This document shows positions 23,613 through 36,161 of a stretch of 64,000 bases of DNA, one piece after another. Source of the DNA: Quercus robur (taxonomy: Eukaryota; Streptophyta; Magnoliopsida; Fagales; Fagaceae); assembly GCF_932294415.1 (NCBI RefSeq), contig NC_065536.1, positions 10,777,974 to 10,841,973 on the forward strand, written 5' to 3'. The notes under the pieces are model-generated. The model did no database searches, was not told the DNA's origin, and was given only the letters and a program-made list of their open reading frames with translations. Made by a program: the position numbers and the translations under genes. Position 1 is the first letter of the stretch; every line of letters begins with the position of its first letter.

Positions 23613-23687
23613 CTTTTCACATGTTGAAAATTATGGTAGCAAAGATCCAATTGTTTCTTTTTTCTTTAGAAGGTTCTCCATCAATTC

Positions 23688-24306
23688 TGTTGAGCCTTTT
23701 AGGTCCAGGCCCATATGGGCTCTGTTAGTGTTTATTTGGCCCATGTTCTTAAGCCTTTTTAGGGAGAGCACAACAGCAAGACATGGAGAGGGTAAAATAC
23801 ACAAAAGAGAAAGACACAAGGGTTTGGATGTGAGTTTTACCTTTCTCCTACCATGGCCATCGAAACCTATTGAAGCAAGTGTCTCAAAGGTGTTTGGGGT
23901 TTCTTTCAACTAGTTGTTTGGAAGATTTCATTGTGGTGGATTTGGGTTTGTAAAACTCCTAAAGAGGTAACCTTAAATTTCTCCAAGTTCATTGTGTAGA
24001 CTCAAGTCGTTCCATAAAAGTTGAGTAGAAGACCATTGAAACTTGTTGTTTATAGTGGATTATTAGGAGCTTGACCTGCGGATGTATGCTTAGCGCCGAA
24101 CCGCATAATTCTTGAGTGTGCATTGTGTAGGCCTTCTAAGTGTTTGATAATTTGTCTTTTGGATTCCATTTTGCATATCTTGCTAGCTTAGGCTCCATAT
24201 TTGTTGTGTCTAACCTCCATTACCTTTATGTTGGTAAATTCACACTTTGTTGACAATATTGGGAGAGACTTTGGTCTCACCATGAAGCGGGTAGTTTTTC
24301 CCAACA
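23688..24306. mobile_element. Solo LTR-like insertion in the REV3 fragment
   Basis: 619 bp beginning TGTTGAGCC and ending TTCCCAACA, with inverted TGTTG/CAACA ends. It interrupts sequence that is continuous in the second REV3 fragment (near 35745-35780). A flanking duplication is not clear, so it may be an old solo LTR or another element. No open frame of note. Confidence 0.5.
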
Positions 24307-25048
24307 GTTAGGGTGAATGTGTCCAAGTCCAAATAAATTTCCCCTATCAGCTGATCATGTCATGGACTGCTTTAACTTTACGTTTTTCTCAAATGGAGTC
24401 AAGAGTTAAAGAGTTTTTTGCTTCCCCACACAATTCCGTATCTTTCTTCTCAAATTCAAGACCTAGTGAGAGATTTTAGAACATCTTCTAGAAGTGCCTT
24501 GCCAAAATTAGGAGGCACTGCCACCTCACGCATTCTAGTCGTTTCATACTCCTCCTAGACACTATGATGTTTATTGCAATAAACATCATAATGCGAGGAA
24601 GCCTCGAATTCAAAAGCAGATTGCCATATCCAATGAGCCTATTGGAAATATCGAAGATATCAAAATTGGTGAACTTTAAGATGCAACACAACTTGGGTCT
24701 GCCTAGTGGTATAATTCACGCATCATTATTGATTTCACATGATTAAGACCACCAGCGAAACATTTAAGCCCATCCCAAAAGCATTTGGCATAGGAAGGAG
24801 AGGAAAAGATAACCTGGAAATCAATTGGCATGCAAGTCAACTCATCCATATGCTGACTAATATGATCAGATTTCCTTGGTGAGAAAGTGTCTGGTACTGG
24901 ATGACAAAACTTCATCTTTGATAAATGCACATGGCCCATCCTGTACAAGTTACAATCAATTTGACAAAAAGAAAAGCTTAGATCTTATAAAATGTAAATC
25001 AATAAATAAATGAATGAAGGTTGCATTTTCCATTAGCTTAAAAAGCTA

Positions 25049-25216
25049 GTTTTTTTTACCATTTAGCTTATTTTTGCTATTCATGGGTCCCATTGCACTT
25101 TTTGGTACAATTTATGGGCCTCACGGTACTATTTCAGCTACTTTTTAACTTTATCTACAGTACTTTCAACAAAAAGTTTTCACTTTCAGTTAAATAAGTT
25201 GTTCCCAAACGGACTT
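25049..25216. mobile_element. MITE-like element in the REV3 fragment
   Basis: Contains CTATTCATGGGTCCCATTGC, TTTCAGCTACTTTTTAAC and an end near GTTCCCAAACGGACTTGG. It resembles the family at 12764-12935 in reverse orientation. It lies where a REV3 exon would be expected between 24970 and 25740. Confidence 0.5.
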
Positions 25217-27215
25217 GGAAGTGTTCAAATATTGCAACAATAATGAATCTCAATTAGGAGTCAGCCACAAGCATCACAATGGAACTCACCTCATACATGT
25301 CTAGTAAGGAACACAAAACCAAGATTCATTTGGGAACCACAGTTTTATTCTTTATTGGACATCTCCCAAAAAAAAAAAAATCCTCAATGATTCAATCATA
25401 GGGATGCATTTACCCGAAACTGGAGAATAAAGGGAATATGCAATTCATGGGGCTGTAAACTTCTATGAAGAACAGCACAAAAACTTCTACAAACAATACT
25501 TTTCTTAATCTAACTTGCAAAAGTCACAGCAAATACCAACCAATTGGTTGCAATTTTTGAAAGGAGGGCAGTGATTAATATACATCACTCTTTTTTTTTA
25601 GATAAGTATTAATATACATCACTCTTAAAAGTCTACAACAAAAACCTTAAGTGTACAACTATGCATTTTAAGTAAAGAATCTCTGTATCATACAGAAGAT
25701 GAAAATGCCATGATAGAATGGTATAATGTTTGGATACAGATGTATTTTCACAAAAAGCTCTTCAGATGAATGGTAACCATAAAATTTCCTTGCTCGTACA
25801 AGGCTGTAACCATGTACATGCTGTCACTTTGAACCAGCATTACCTTTAAGCCGTAAGAGTTCAAACCAAAGCAAAAACATATGATGCCTGCAGGATCAGC
25901 AATGCAAAGGACAAATTGCAGAAACACCAATTAACAAACAACACAGAGGTTAGAACAAAACCTGTTGCAACCAAGCATACCTTCAAAGCTTTCTCAAGAG
26001 CAAGAGATACAGCATGTGTGTATGCATCACCTATGCATATTAACAAGAAAAAGGATAAACTCAGAAATTTAAAATAGGAATCATATCTAAAGCATATATA
26101 GAGCAGAAAACCAAACAGCAAAAATCACAGCACATTTTAACATCAGGACAGACAAACTTAATTTCACATTAGGATGGAAGAAGATATCACATCCAAAATG
26201 AAATTAAGAGATAAAAAAAAAAAATATAGCACAAATTCACAATATCAACTAAAAAAAAAATTGACCCTGACTAACTAGGAGCGGCTACATAAATCCAATT
26301 TTTATTCCATTGGCTTAATTCAAAAAATATTATCTACCTTCCTCGTGTGGTTGAAGCGATATATCCGCACAAGGCACATATAAATAGGGTAAAACCTGCA
26401 AAAAATATGGATAATTTAGTCAAGAATAACAATGTACTAATAAAGAAAGAAAGGAAGAGTAAATTTCAAACACTTTTCATATGCTTAAAGTACTCTATAC
26501 ATGAAGTATTGCTTTACATAGCATGCAATATCTGTTATTTCAAACATTTTTTTCTTGATAACGTAGGGAACCTTTCTAAAGAAGAACCCTTTGGACTCAC
26601 CTTAAGCACAATGTTGATTCACCACCAGAAAATGGAAAAGAAGATAATTTTTTAGAAATATATTTTTCCAGTGTGCAATTGAAAAGAGAGAAAAATGAAA
26701 GATGGATTTGGAATATCCTTTTAAGTCCCACCAAATTTCTCTTCAAAGTAGGCGGGACTTAAATTTTGAGACTAAAGAAGAAAACATGCGTTCCAATTTT
26801 CCCTCCATTTTCTCAACATAACCAAAAGGTGAAAAATAAAACTTCATAAACTTTGATATGCCCATTTCAACCACTGCACTCAAGGAACATTGACGAATCC
26901 AAGCATTTAATAACATTCAATAAGACGCAAGAAAAACAGGAATGATCTTACCCCATGGACGTGCAAGCAAGTCTTCTGACCAGCTGGTGTAGAACCATAT
27001 ATTCTTATAACAGGAACCTCACTCACTTTCCCACCTTCAAGAATTCAAGAATCCACTTAGAGAAGCAAATTAACACATATTGTACACTTCAATGAATACC
27101 ATACGTTTCTTTCTTATTAATGAAATAAGAAAGAAACATACAGGGTGTTCATGAGGATGAACACAGAAAAGCATAAACAGTAAACAAAAGAAATCATAAA
27201 AACAAAAAAATAAAA

Positions 27216-27450
27216 GGTAAAAATACAATTACACCCCTAAAATTAAATTTTGTGATATATAATTCCGTTTAAGTTGTCATTTTAGGGTGCCTAGCAGTGT
27301 TTTGGGTTTAAAATGAGCATTTGTAAAAACGCTACGAGGAGTTGCTGAACACGTTTTGCATTTGTAACAGTTAACAATGAACAGAGGAACTAAAATGATA
27401 GTTATGTAAAAGTTGAAAAAATTTCAACTTGGTAATTGTATTTTTGCCCC
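27216..27450. mobile_element. Small inverted-repeat element in REV3 intron 1
   Basis: Ends carry GTAAAAATACAATTAC and its near-perfect inverse (GTAATTGTATTTTTGC), about 235 bp apart, between REV3 exons 1 and 2. No coding capacity. Confidence 0.55.
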
Positions 27451-27725
27451 AAAAAAAAAAAGTAAAAATTCATAATATATATTTCGAAAATTGTGAAATG
27501 AGTTTCACTTTCTTTTCAATTTAGAATTCTATTCCTAAAGTAAAACATTCAAACAAATTACAGTAAAATAGAAGAATTAAACGGCGTTGTTTGAGAGTGA
27601 AAGTAGACAGTACCTTGGAAGGTACTGTAAGAGATATCAAGGCCATGGGTCGGCGGAGCCATGTAGTGATCGATGGAGACGATCCGAACACTGAAGGCGT
27701 TTGAATCCGACTGCGAATCTGCCAT

Positions 27726-28262
27726 TGATTGTCTTCGAATTTACGGGAATGCCATGAAATTTTGCTTCTGGGAACGGAATAGGAAGAATGAGGGAAGGTT
27801 TTGAATTTGGGGGTTTCGAGGGAAGTTGAAAATTTATAAGCAACTTTGAAAGCTTCTGTGGCACACTATTGCAGATTTGTAATCCCAGACAATGTCAATA
27901 TAGCAATTTGCTCCCCACTTCTTTTCTTAAATTCTGGATAGTCCAGTTATCCAAAAAATAAAATTCTGTATAGTCCACTGTTACTTTGTTAGAATATTTT
28001 GTTTAGTAATAAATTACACTAACATCTTATGATATTTTAGAAACTGTCAAAAGAATCCCCTTCTATATTTGAAAATGACACTTTAAAGTCTTTAATCTTG
28101 TGTGATTGTTATTCTTATTTGATTTCTTCAAAAAAAATTAATTTCTTATTATATAATCAATTTGGTTAGTAAGTTTTTTTTTTTTTTTTTAAAGTTTATT
28201 CTGAAGGAGAATTTAATTTGAAAAATACTATTTTTAGATTATTCTAGTAGTTGTTATAAAGC
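27726..28262. other. 5' flank of REV3 fragment 1
   Basis: The region upstream of the REV3 start would hold the original 5' UTR and promoter; no sure TATA box is seen. From about 27960 it becomes AT-rich filler with a T-run near 28172-28190. A piece at 28218-28258 (ACTATTTTTAGATTATTCTAG) recurs near 30386-30420. Confidence 0.4.
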
Positions 28263-29110
28263 CAGGGGCGGAGCCAGAAATTTTTGTTTAAAGATCAAGT
28301 TGTGGCACTAATATATATATCAAGACACCCCCCCCCCCCCCCCCCCCCCCCCCCCACACACACATATATATACACACACGCTTTTTTATTATATATACAC
28401 ATATATATACACACACTTTTTTATTTAATAAGTTATATATATACACACACTCAATAAATAAATAAATAAATAAAAACTTAGTACTTTCAATCAAAATTAT
28501 GTTTGGTGGCCATCTTTCATAAAATAAAATTCATTTTTACCATTTTCATAGTAAAACTTTTAAAAAGTTTCATTTTTGATACAAATTATCAAATTTTACA
28601 TTAACGTAAGTAAAAAAATCTTTCAATTGAACTAATGAAATTTTCAAAAATTTTCAAAAACATGAATGATCCAAAACTTGGAGGAATAAGTTAAACTTCG
28701 AACATATTTGAAGTTATCTTGCTCTAACCTATTATGTGGTAACTAAAGAGACATTTCATGTGTAGTTTTAGTGGCAATATTTTTTTTAATGAATCAATAA
28801 CTTGTTAATCGCCACATAATAGGTTGAAAAAGATAGATTCAAACATGGTTGGTACCAAAATTTATCACATTTTTAACAGATATAAGGACACATTTTACAA
28901 TAAAAAATAATATTTGAGAAAAATAAAGTTATATTTCAATAACTATTAGACCAATTTTTTTTTTTAAGAGCATCATTGGATTAATTCAAATATTTGAGGG
29001 GGCTAACTCTTATTTTTGTAGACTAAATTTTGAAAACATTAAAATAACTATATATATATATATGTATATATAAATTTCAAAATTTTGTCTATTATATAGC
29101 TTCGCCCCGG
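28263..29110. mobile_element. hAT-like non-autonomous element
   Basis: 848 bp with ends CAGGGGCGGAGCC and GCTTCGCCCCGG (imperfect inverted repeats), flanked by a perfect 8-bp duplication TATAAAGC at 28255-28262 and 29111-29118. No transposase frame. The interior has a 28-base C run (28328-28355) followed by CA/TA microsatellites. Confidence 0.8.
28328..28450. repeat. Poly(C) run and CA/TA microsatellite
   Basis: 28 consecutive C, then mixed (CA)n and (TA)n tracts. Frames predicted across it (runs of glycine) are artefacts. Homopolymer length is uncertain in any assembly. Confidence 0.95.
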
Positions 29111-29298
29111 TATAAAGCTAATAATTGAGGGGTGAACAAAATTTTAATATTGATCTCGCTTGTAATTCCATATATAGTCTCGTTCTCCTTGAGTAAACAG
29201 TGCCTAAAAAACAACCTATCTCTCATGCACTTCTCTATACCCTAAACTATAGAGTAGTCTTCTTTTGCATCTTTGACCTATTCACCTAACTCCTAAGA

Positions 29299-29542
29299 GC
29301 TTGTTTGGCCAACAAAATTTGGTCACTCAATTTCCGTCACTCAATTTCCATCACTCATCACTCATCACTCAATTTTTCACATCCGTTTGCCTTCATCACT
29401 CAGTTTCCATCACTCACTATTTTGCACACTATTTGGAGGGCCCACACCTGTCACGGTGCAGCTTTTTTTTTTTTTTTTTCCACTAGCAGCTACTTCTTTT
29501 TTTTTTTTTTTTTTTTTCCTCCTGGATTGGCTGTTCGGTCTG

Positions 29543-29586
<44 letters not shown>

Positions 29587-29949
29587 CAACTAAGTTTGGT
29601 GAGTCTAGGTACTAAAGAAAAAAAAAAACAGAATAGAACAGAACAGACCGAACCAGTAAAAAAAAAAAAAAAAGTCAAAGGTCAAAAGTTGCGGCTGAGT
29701 ACTGTTTGTGGGTCCCCTATGTGTGTTTAATTACAATATTGCCATTGAGTTATGAGTTATGGAAACTGAAAACAGCCAAAATGTGTTTTCAGTTTCCATA
29801 ACTCATAACTCAAAAATCAGAGAATTGAGTGATGAAAATAGAGTTATCGTTTGCCAAACAACCTTTTTGCTATGAGTCCCACCATTTTTGAGTTATGAGT
29901 TATGGAAACTGAGAATTGAGTTATGGAAATTGTGAATCCAAACGACCCA
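29299..29949. mobile_element. Fold-back MITE-like element
   Basis: Starts GAGCTTGTTTGGCC and ends CCAAACGACC. Both halves are built from variants of TCACTCAATTTCC / GGAAATTGAGTGA and TTATGGAAACTGA in inverted orientation. The middle has long T runs (29471-29480 region, 29498-29518 and 29545-29586, 42 T). Contains a perfect 30-bp hairpin at 29745-29813. Confidence 0.6.
29745..29813. repeat. Perfect 30-bp inverted repeat (hairpin)
   Basis: Arms 29745-29774 and 29784-29813 are exact reverse complements with a 9-base loop. The arms start TTGAGTTATGAGTTATGG. RNA from either strand would form a near-perfect stem. Confidence 0.95.
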
Positions 29950-30180
29950 TCTCCTTTCCTTAACGTTTCTTATGATACCCTCATTTCTTGCCTCCATGCT
30001 AACACCTTCCTCATTTTGGCTATTGTCCACATTATCATTTTTTATCCATAACTTAATGGTATGGACCATTTTGACACAAAGCTAAAGGTTAGGATCCAAA
30101 TTTGTAATTTACCCTAATTATTATTAATTTTGTGAGTTATGTTTACTAATCACGGTTTGACATTCAATTCATTCTTTTCC

Positions 30181-30381
30181 ACTTCGGTCTATTTTGGTAT
30201 AATTTGGTCAATTTCGATCCATTTGGTCCACTTTGGTCTATTCAATCCAATTCGGTCTAATTTAGTCCATTTCGGTCTACTTTGGTCCAATTTAGTCAAT
30301 TTCAGTTCACTTTGGTCCATTTTGGTTCATTTCGATCCACTTTAGTTTATTTCAACTAACTTTGGTCCATTTTGGTGTACT
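30181..30381. repeat. Degenerate 10-bp tandem repeat
   Basis: About 20 consecutive units of roughly ten bases with consensus near TTTGGTCCA (variants TTCGGTCTA, TTTAGTCCA). Spacing stays at ten bases even where the sequence drifts. Confidence 0.8.
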
Positions 30382-30507
30382 TAAGAATACTATTTTTAGA
30401 TTTATTCTAGAAGTTATTGTAATTTACCTATCTTCTTGGAATTGAATAACAAGGATAAGGTTAGGAAGACAAGACCTGATGGGATAAAACAAGGATAAGG
30501 CTTGTAT

Positions 30508-30880
30508 TATTACACAAATCTATATATATAATAATATGTGAAACTGAGAGAAATTCAAACTAGAATTCCAAATTAGAGTTCCAATTTTGTGCCATGTGTC
30601 CTAAATTATTTATTCTTAAAGAGTTTTATTTCTTAATTTTAGAATCAAATGTGGGACTACATCATAAATATTCATCAAAGTAAGTTATTAATTACAAAAA
30701 TCAAAGAGTCTAGAATAAATGAATCTTAAAAAAAAAATGTGTTTCATAATAAATTTTTTTTTTAAATGGACAATTTACATTTTATACCAAATAATATCCT
30801 TACAAATTTTTTTAAAGAGTTAACAAAATATAAAAATAACTATCAATAGTATTTAAATTATATATATAGGAATTATATTA
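30508..30880. mobile_element. Helitron-like terminal sequence (tentative)
   Basis: TCTATATATATAATAATATG followed by TGAAACTGAGAGAAATTCAA and a TGTGCCATGTGTCC motif. It resembles 5' ends of small plant Helitrons as I remember them. The other end is not defined; a TATATATAGGA stretch near 30860-30872 is one candidate. No coding capacity. Confidence 0.35.
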
Positions 30881-30971
30881 TGCATTTTATTGTATATCTT
30901 TAAGTGTATCAATGCATATATATGGGATTACAAGCTAGTAGATATAATTATTACAATCACTGTAAATAAAT

Positions 30972-31377
30972 CTAGAATAAGTGCCTCCAATTGTGCTCAT
31001 CATCACCTGCATAAGTGCACTCCAAATTTCTCACAAACCAATTTGTCCTTCTTGAGGTGGCGAAATACCCAATAACTAGTCCAATTATCAATCCACAAGT
31101 ATATCCTATCACAACCACTTTCCAATCAAATCCTTCTACTATTATGGTCCGTTTGAATTGAGGGGGAGGGAGGGGAAGTTAAGTAGAGTAGAGTAGATTT
31201 AGCACAAAATTAGTTTAATTTTAACCAATTCTACTCTACTCCCCTTTACTCCCCCTCTTTCCCCCCTCTATCCAAACAGACCATTAATGATTCTTGCCTT
31301 GTTTCATAAGTTGGTGGCTCAATATTTCCACATTTCTCTGACAACGGGAGTCACATAATCCCAAGTTTCCCTGAAAA
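30972..31377 (-). pseudogene. C-terminal remnant of a third RLP gene
   Basis: From right to left it encodes QGNLGLC, a frame break, LSEKCGNIEPPTYETRQES, then after a 139-bp MITE VEGFDWKVVVIGYTCG, a membrane helix (GLIIGLVIGYF), a basic RLP tail (NWFVRNLE) and a stop at 30972-30974. This matches the end of the two intact RLPs (NLGLCGPPLSKKCG, WKVVVIGYACGFVIG, NWFVRTFRV). All LRRs are missing; the piece abuts a REV3 exon directly. Confidence 0.88.
31145..31283. mobile_element. Tourist-like MITE in the RLP remnant
   Basis: 139 bp flanked by TTA on both sides (31142-31144 and 31284-31286), with ends TGGTCCGTTTGAATTGAGGG and CTATCCAAACAGACCA (imperfect inverted repeats). Removing it restores continuity of the RLP remnant frame around it. 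TTA duplication fits PIF/Harbinger. Confidence 0.85.
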
Positions 31378-34300
31378 ATGGAAATTGAAGCCTTTTCTGC
31401 CAAAAAACCAAGAGAGCCAATATCCCAACCCATTATTATATCTGGGTTAGATGAACAAACAATCTTCATAAAGTGACTCAACAAGTACTTCTCCTCAGAG
31501 AAAACCAACATCTTGCAGCCAGATATTCCATCTAGAGTCCTGTAAATAAATGAAGATTATGAAAAGAAATTAAAAATAGTGATCTTCCATAACAAAGAAA
31601 ATAATGAAGGCATTAAACAATGTTTATGGCATAGGCCTCAAAGTTGTCCAAACCAACTGTAACATTCCAAGAGCCAGCAACATACATAGTCAGGTTCACA
31701 ACACAACGTTTGAACAGGTTATTCCAATTTTATATTACAAAATGTTATGAATATAAGGGATTAAAAAATGTGTAAGAATAGCCCGCCCCCCTAAATGTAA
31801 CTCAAAAACCAAAAGCGACCAACTAGTAAAAATCACAAGCATACACACATACACAGAGTACCATGCATGTTATATAAGCAACATTCAAGCAAGGTGATAC
31901 ATAAGAAAATAGCATTGCCCACTTTACAAATAGATAATAATTTTAGTGAGCCAAAGAAAAGGAATTGAAAGGAGAGGAAGAAAATAGATCTTCATCAAAA
32001 GAACAAGAGGGAAGATACCAAACTGAAGCAACCCCCTAGCCTTCAAATTAAAGAGAAGCAACAAACAAAACACACTTTGTTGTGGTGTTAGAAGTTATCT
32101 TCTTATCTCTTTCCAACATTTATAAATAAATAAAAAATAATAATAATAAATTCTTCTTTCACCAATATTTAGGGAAAACTTTTATTTTCCTCATGGGCAA
32201 GGGCATGGGTATGGGCATTACCCTTAAGTGCCTTTAGTGGCCATGTGACATTCACATGGTCACCCCCCATTCTCAATTTCACCTGATAGTAACAAAATAA
32301 AAGTGACATTCGCATATGAGTAGATTTTTCCACTTCTAGGCTAGACCCATCAGCAATTGCGCCCACATTACAAAATATTTTAGAACTTCAAGTCATACTC
32401 AACACAAAACTAGTAGTGGAAAGAAAAATTACATGAAATCTAAATTTGATTATCAGCAACCATACCTCTTAAAAGCTTCAATTTTACTACGCAAAAGCAC
32501 ATAAACTTCAGGATTGGAATCCATATCATTCTGAATAGCGAGAGTTGTGACATTGGTAGCATCAAATTGAGGATCAGGTCTGAGATCTCCTCCAGATTCT
32601 GCTTGAATTATAAAACTGTAAGAGAGAATTTATTGACAGATCATTTGATCCAAAAGTAATGACAAGCATAAATAAAGTTTGAATTCTAATTATCTAATTC
32701 TAGAAAGCAACAAAAGTGGGAAGAAATGATTTTTAATCATATGAATAATCACTAATCTCCTCCTACAATATAAGTCTCAGTATACCATGACATACCACAA
32801 TGGATTCATAATCCAATGCATTCCCCAAGGAAAGAGAGAGACCTTGATTAATTTTATAAGCTAGTATTGAAAATTTTCTTATCCTAGTGATATACATAAG
32901 TTAACCAATTATAAAAAATAAAAAATAAAAACAACTAATTCTTAAATATTTGACAGTACATAAGATAAGAAACTACTAGTTTAAATTAGAGGTAGTGAAT
33001 TCATCACCAAACAACTTCAGAAGGAAAAGAAAATTTATTGTCATATTCCTAGAAAAGACCAAAAAGCCAAAGATTTTCTCTCTAATTCTCCCTGATCTTG
33101 AAATACTATCAAGTTGACTTGATAGTATTGACATTGGCAAAGGTAAGATGGTGCTATACCTATACAAACTAAACTGATTCTGGATAAACTCAAATATTTA
33201 TCATCATAACAACTGAATTTCCAAGTGCTAAGTATGAGAAAGTACAAACTCCTTACTTAAAAAGAACAACCTTCAAATGCAAAGTATATCAAAATCATAT
33301 TGTAAATATTTATGGGTACAGAAATATGGAAGAGTATTTTGAATAATCATGGAAAACATTATGCATACAAACCCATAGGAATGTTCTCCAAAAAACATAA
33401 AGCAAAAAAAAAAAAAAAAAAAATAGCCATGGGAATTTAGGTTTGAGATAACATATCTTTTGAAAATAATTTTAAAAAGTACATCTAATTTTGCAAAAAT
33501 ATCGAACATAAAAAAAAGTAGTCTGATACCTTTATACTTAACCATGTCACTTGTTGTCCACCACAAATGCTTGCAGAGTCCTGTAACCCACTTTGACTAA
33601 GTGGAGTAGGCTTTGATTTCCTGTGTGGTCCTGAAATCTGAGACATGTCTTGTGAGGAATCAATGCATGATATTTATTTTTGCAATACCTCCTCCACCAT
33701 CACCAAATGCACTCCTTTTTGCATTAAGGTTTCTGGGGTTTTCATGATACAAATGCTCCAAAATAGGCTTTACATGAGATCCAGAACTAGATTCTGGCAT
33801 ATCATTGTTGGAATCATCAGGAAAAAAGCTTTGTGTCTTCTCACAATGATCAAGCAAAGAACTTTGTGAACTAATCAAACTTCTAGCTGAACCAACAAAG
33901 TGTCATAGAATAGATAAGAAGTTTCTCATTTGCAAATGCAAATGTTATTCTTCCCAAAAAATAATATTGGTAGCTTGCAAACATTCACCCTAAAGTTACA
34001 ATATCTTCCTAAAGTTTAGAATTGAGCAAGGAAATCCCTAATCTCACTGAAACTTCGGAAAGCGCCTTACCATTTATAATTATCATTGAATTAACAACAA
34101 ATTAATGAACCTGAGAAGGAGAAAAAGGTGAAGAGTGAAGAGAGCTTTGGTTGTATCTTTTTTTTTTGGCCCCAGGGGGTGGCGAGTGGTACATAATTTG
34201 CTCCTACTTTGATGAAAATTAGAACAACAACGGGATATTTGGAATTTTGAGTGATGTTAGGAGGTTGGTTGCTTAGTTTATAGGGGACATATGAAACTCA

Positions 34301-36161
34301 ATAGATAGTTTAGAAATCATATAAATCACATAAATAATACACCCTTTCAAAAGTTATGGCTTCATTGATGCTACATTGTTCCCACGAGAAGCACCTGAAA
34401 ATCCAAAACCAAAAGGTAACACATTGGAAATTTTGAAGAATAAATAATATGAAGTGAATGCATTTAATTAAAGTCTTTAGCAGATAGATTTAAAAAAAAA
34501 AAAATACTAGTTCTAGGAAACCTTTGTCATCACAGGATAGTCATCTGTTACACTATCTATAGAAGGAGGTGATAATATTGGTGTTAAGAGGTACAAGTAA
34601 GAGCCATCATTTTGACAGTGAGTAAGAATGCCCAAGACAAAATGATCGGAATCAGAGCCACTAATTCTAGCGTGACTGTCCATGACTTTCGCTTCTTGAC
34701 AATCCCCATCAAAGAAAGGGAGAATATCATCCATAACTGTCCCTAATAAGAAAAAGAAAAAAAGTTGGTCAGACATATTATAAAACATGCACTGCAAGAT
34801 GAGATCAATCAGCACCAACCCTTCCCCCCCCCCCCCCCCCCCAAAAAAAACATAAAAAGTAGAAAATCTTCTTCTTCTTCATCTTTTCCTTTCTACCAAG
34901 GCATCAATAAGAAAAGAATTTGGAGAAATTGCATGCAATCCAAAATTAAAAGGTGCAACCTGATGATCTATCAAAATTAAAATGGTAAGTGTAACTGAAG
35001 CAATTTCAAACGCCCCATCTGTTTAGTTTGCAATGGGGGGTTCCTTGCAAAAGGTCATGCCAATTAGTTTTGTACATTTTTCTTGAGTGTTGACAACTAC
35101 GGATTCTGAGCTGCCAAGCCCAGATAAAACAAAATCCCCTACTTGTTTTCCAGGAACACAATTCTTATTTTGCAGATCCATTAAGTCAGTTTTGGAATTT
35201 GTTCCCGCAAGATTCTCAGGCCATCAAAGTCAATCAAGTCAGCAATTGAATCAAGAAAGTCTTGATGCTCCTTCTAAGCCTTGCTCTCATAATCCATATT
35301 AGCCTTCCCTAGCACCTTCTCAATGGCAAGCAACAAAAGACTCATAATTTATATCTTCAACAGCTTGAGATGTGGCTAGCAACCATAGAAGACTGAGGGC
35401 TTCCTTATCTGCAGCCTGAATACAACACATGGATTATAAGAACACATGATAGATGTCTAGCAAATTAGCGAAGGATCCATCATATCGCATGATCAAAAGA
35501 AAACTTATGCTTAAAAGTGAAAAGGCCCAACATCCAAGAGGATAAACATGCAACCTCATGATAAATTACCTTTGGATCTAATGTTTTAGTAATTGTTGAT
35601 GACCGCATTTACTCAACCTCAAGACAATGGTTCAATACTTGTATTTCTCCCTTCAGTGAGTATTGGACCATCTTCTTCACATATTGAAACTTGTGGTGAC
35701 AAAGATTTAATTATTTCTTTTTCTTTAGCATTCTTCAAAGGTTCTTCATCTATATTATTAGGGGTAACATGTCCAAGTCCAAACAAATTTCCCTCCTCAG
35801 TTGATGATGTCATTGACTGCTTTAACTTTACTTTTTTTTTTTTTCTCAAATGGAGTCCAAGTCAAAGAGTTTTCTGCTTCACCACAAAATTCAATAAGTT
35901 TGTTCTCAAATTCAAGACTTAGTGAGAGAGTTTTAAGAACATCCTGTGGAGGTGGTTTGCCAGGATTAGGGGGCATTGTCACCTCATGCATTTGAGTCCT
36001 TTCATATTCCTAGAACACCAAGGAGAAATTCATCAAATGAATAACCAACAAGATAAAATGTCAACACACTCATAAAAAGCAGTGAATGGATGTGACCAAA
36101 ACAAACCTCCCATATTGGCACAATGGACTGAACTATTTTCACTTTTGAATGGGTTTGTGAG

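Larger units (their letters stand above)
23440..27725 (-). pseudogene. REV3: DNA polymerase zeta catalytic subunit, 5' fragment 1 (broken)
   Basis: REV3 carries out translesion DNA synthesis in the nucleus. Only N-terminal exons are here; no polymerase domain is present. Exon 1 (27614-27725) encodes MADSQSDSNAFSVRIVSIDH and on. Exon 2 (26952-27034), exon 3 (26338-26395, VLPYLYVPCADI) and exon 4 (25981-26030, DAYTHAVSLALEKALK) have GT-AG borders and keep frame (112+83+58+50 = 303 nt). Exon 5 (from 25850) has TGA at 25824-25826 and a weak acceptor (CGG instead of CAG). The next expected exon is not found. A later exon around 24830-24970 encodes MGHVHLSKMKF and PRKSDHI. Degenerate exon sequence continues to about 23540, split by an LTR-like insertion. 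The identification rests on strong similarity to plant REV3 N-termini; it cannot be functional as it stands. Confidence 0.9.

Noticed and set aside
24703..27725. A functional REV3 gene
   Set aside because: Only N-terminal exons, with a stop codon, a lost exon and an LTR-like insertion; no polymerase domain anywhere in the window.
28288..28494. Frame with a glycine run on the minus strand
   Set aside because: Artefact of the 28-base C run and CA/TA repeats.
29305..29730. 141-codon frame with long phenylalanine runs
   Set aside because: Produced by T homopolymers in a fold-back element.
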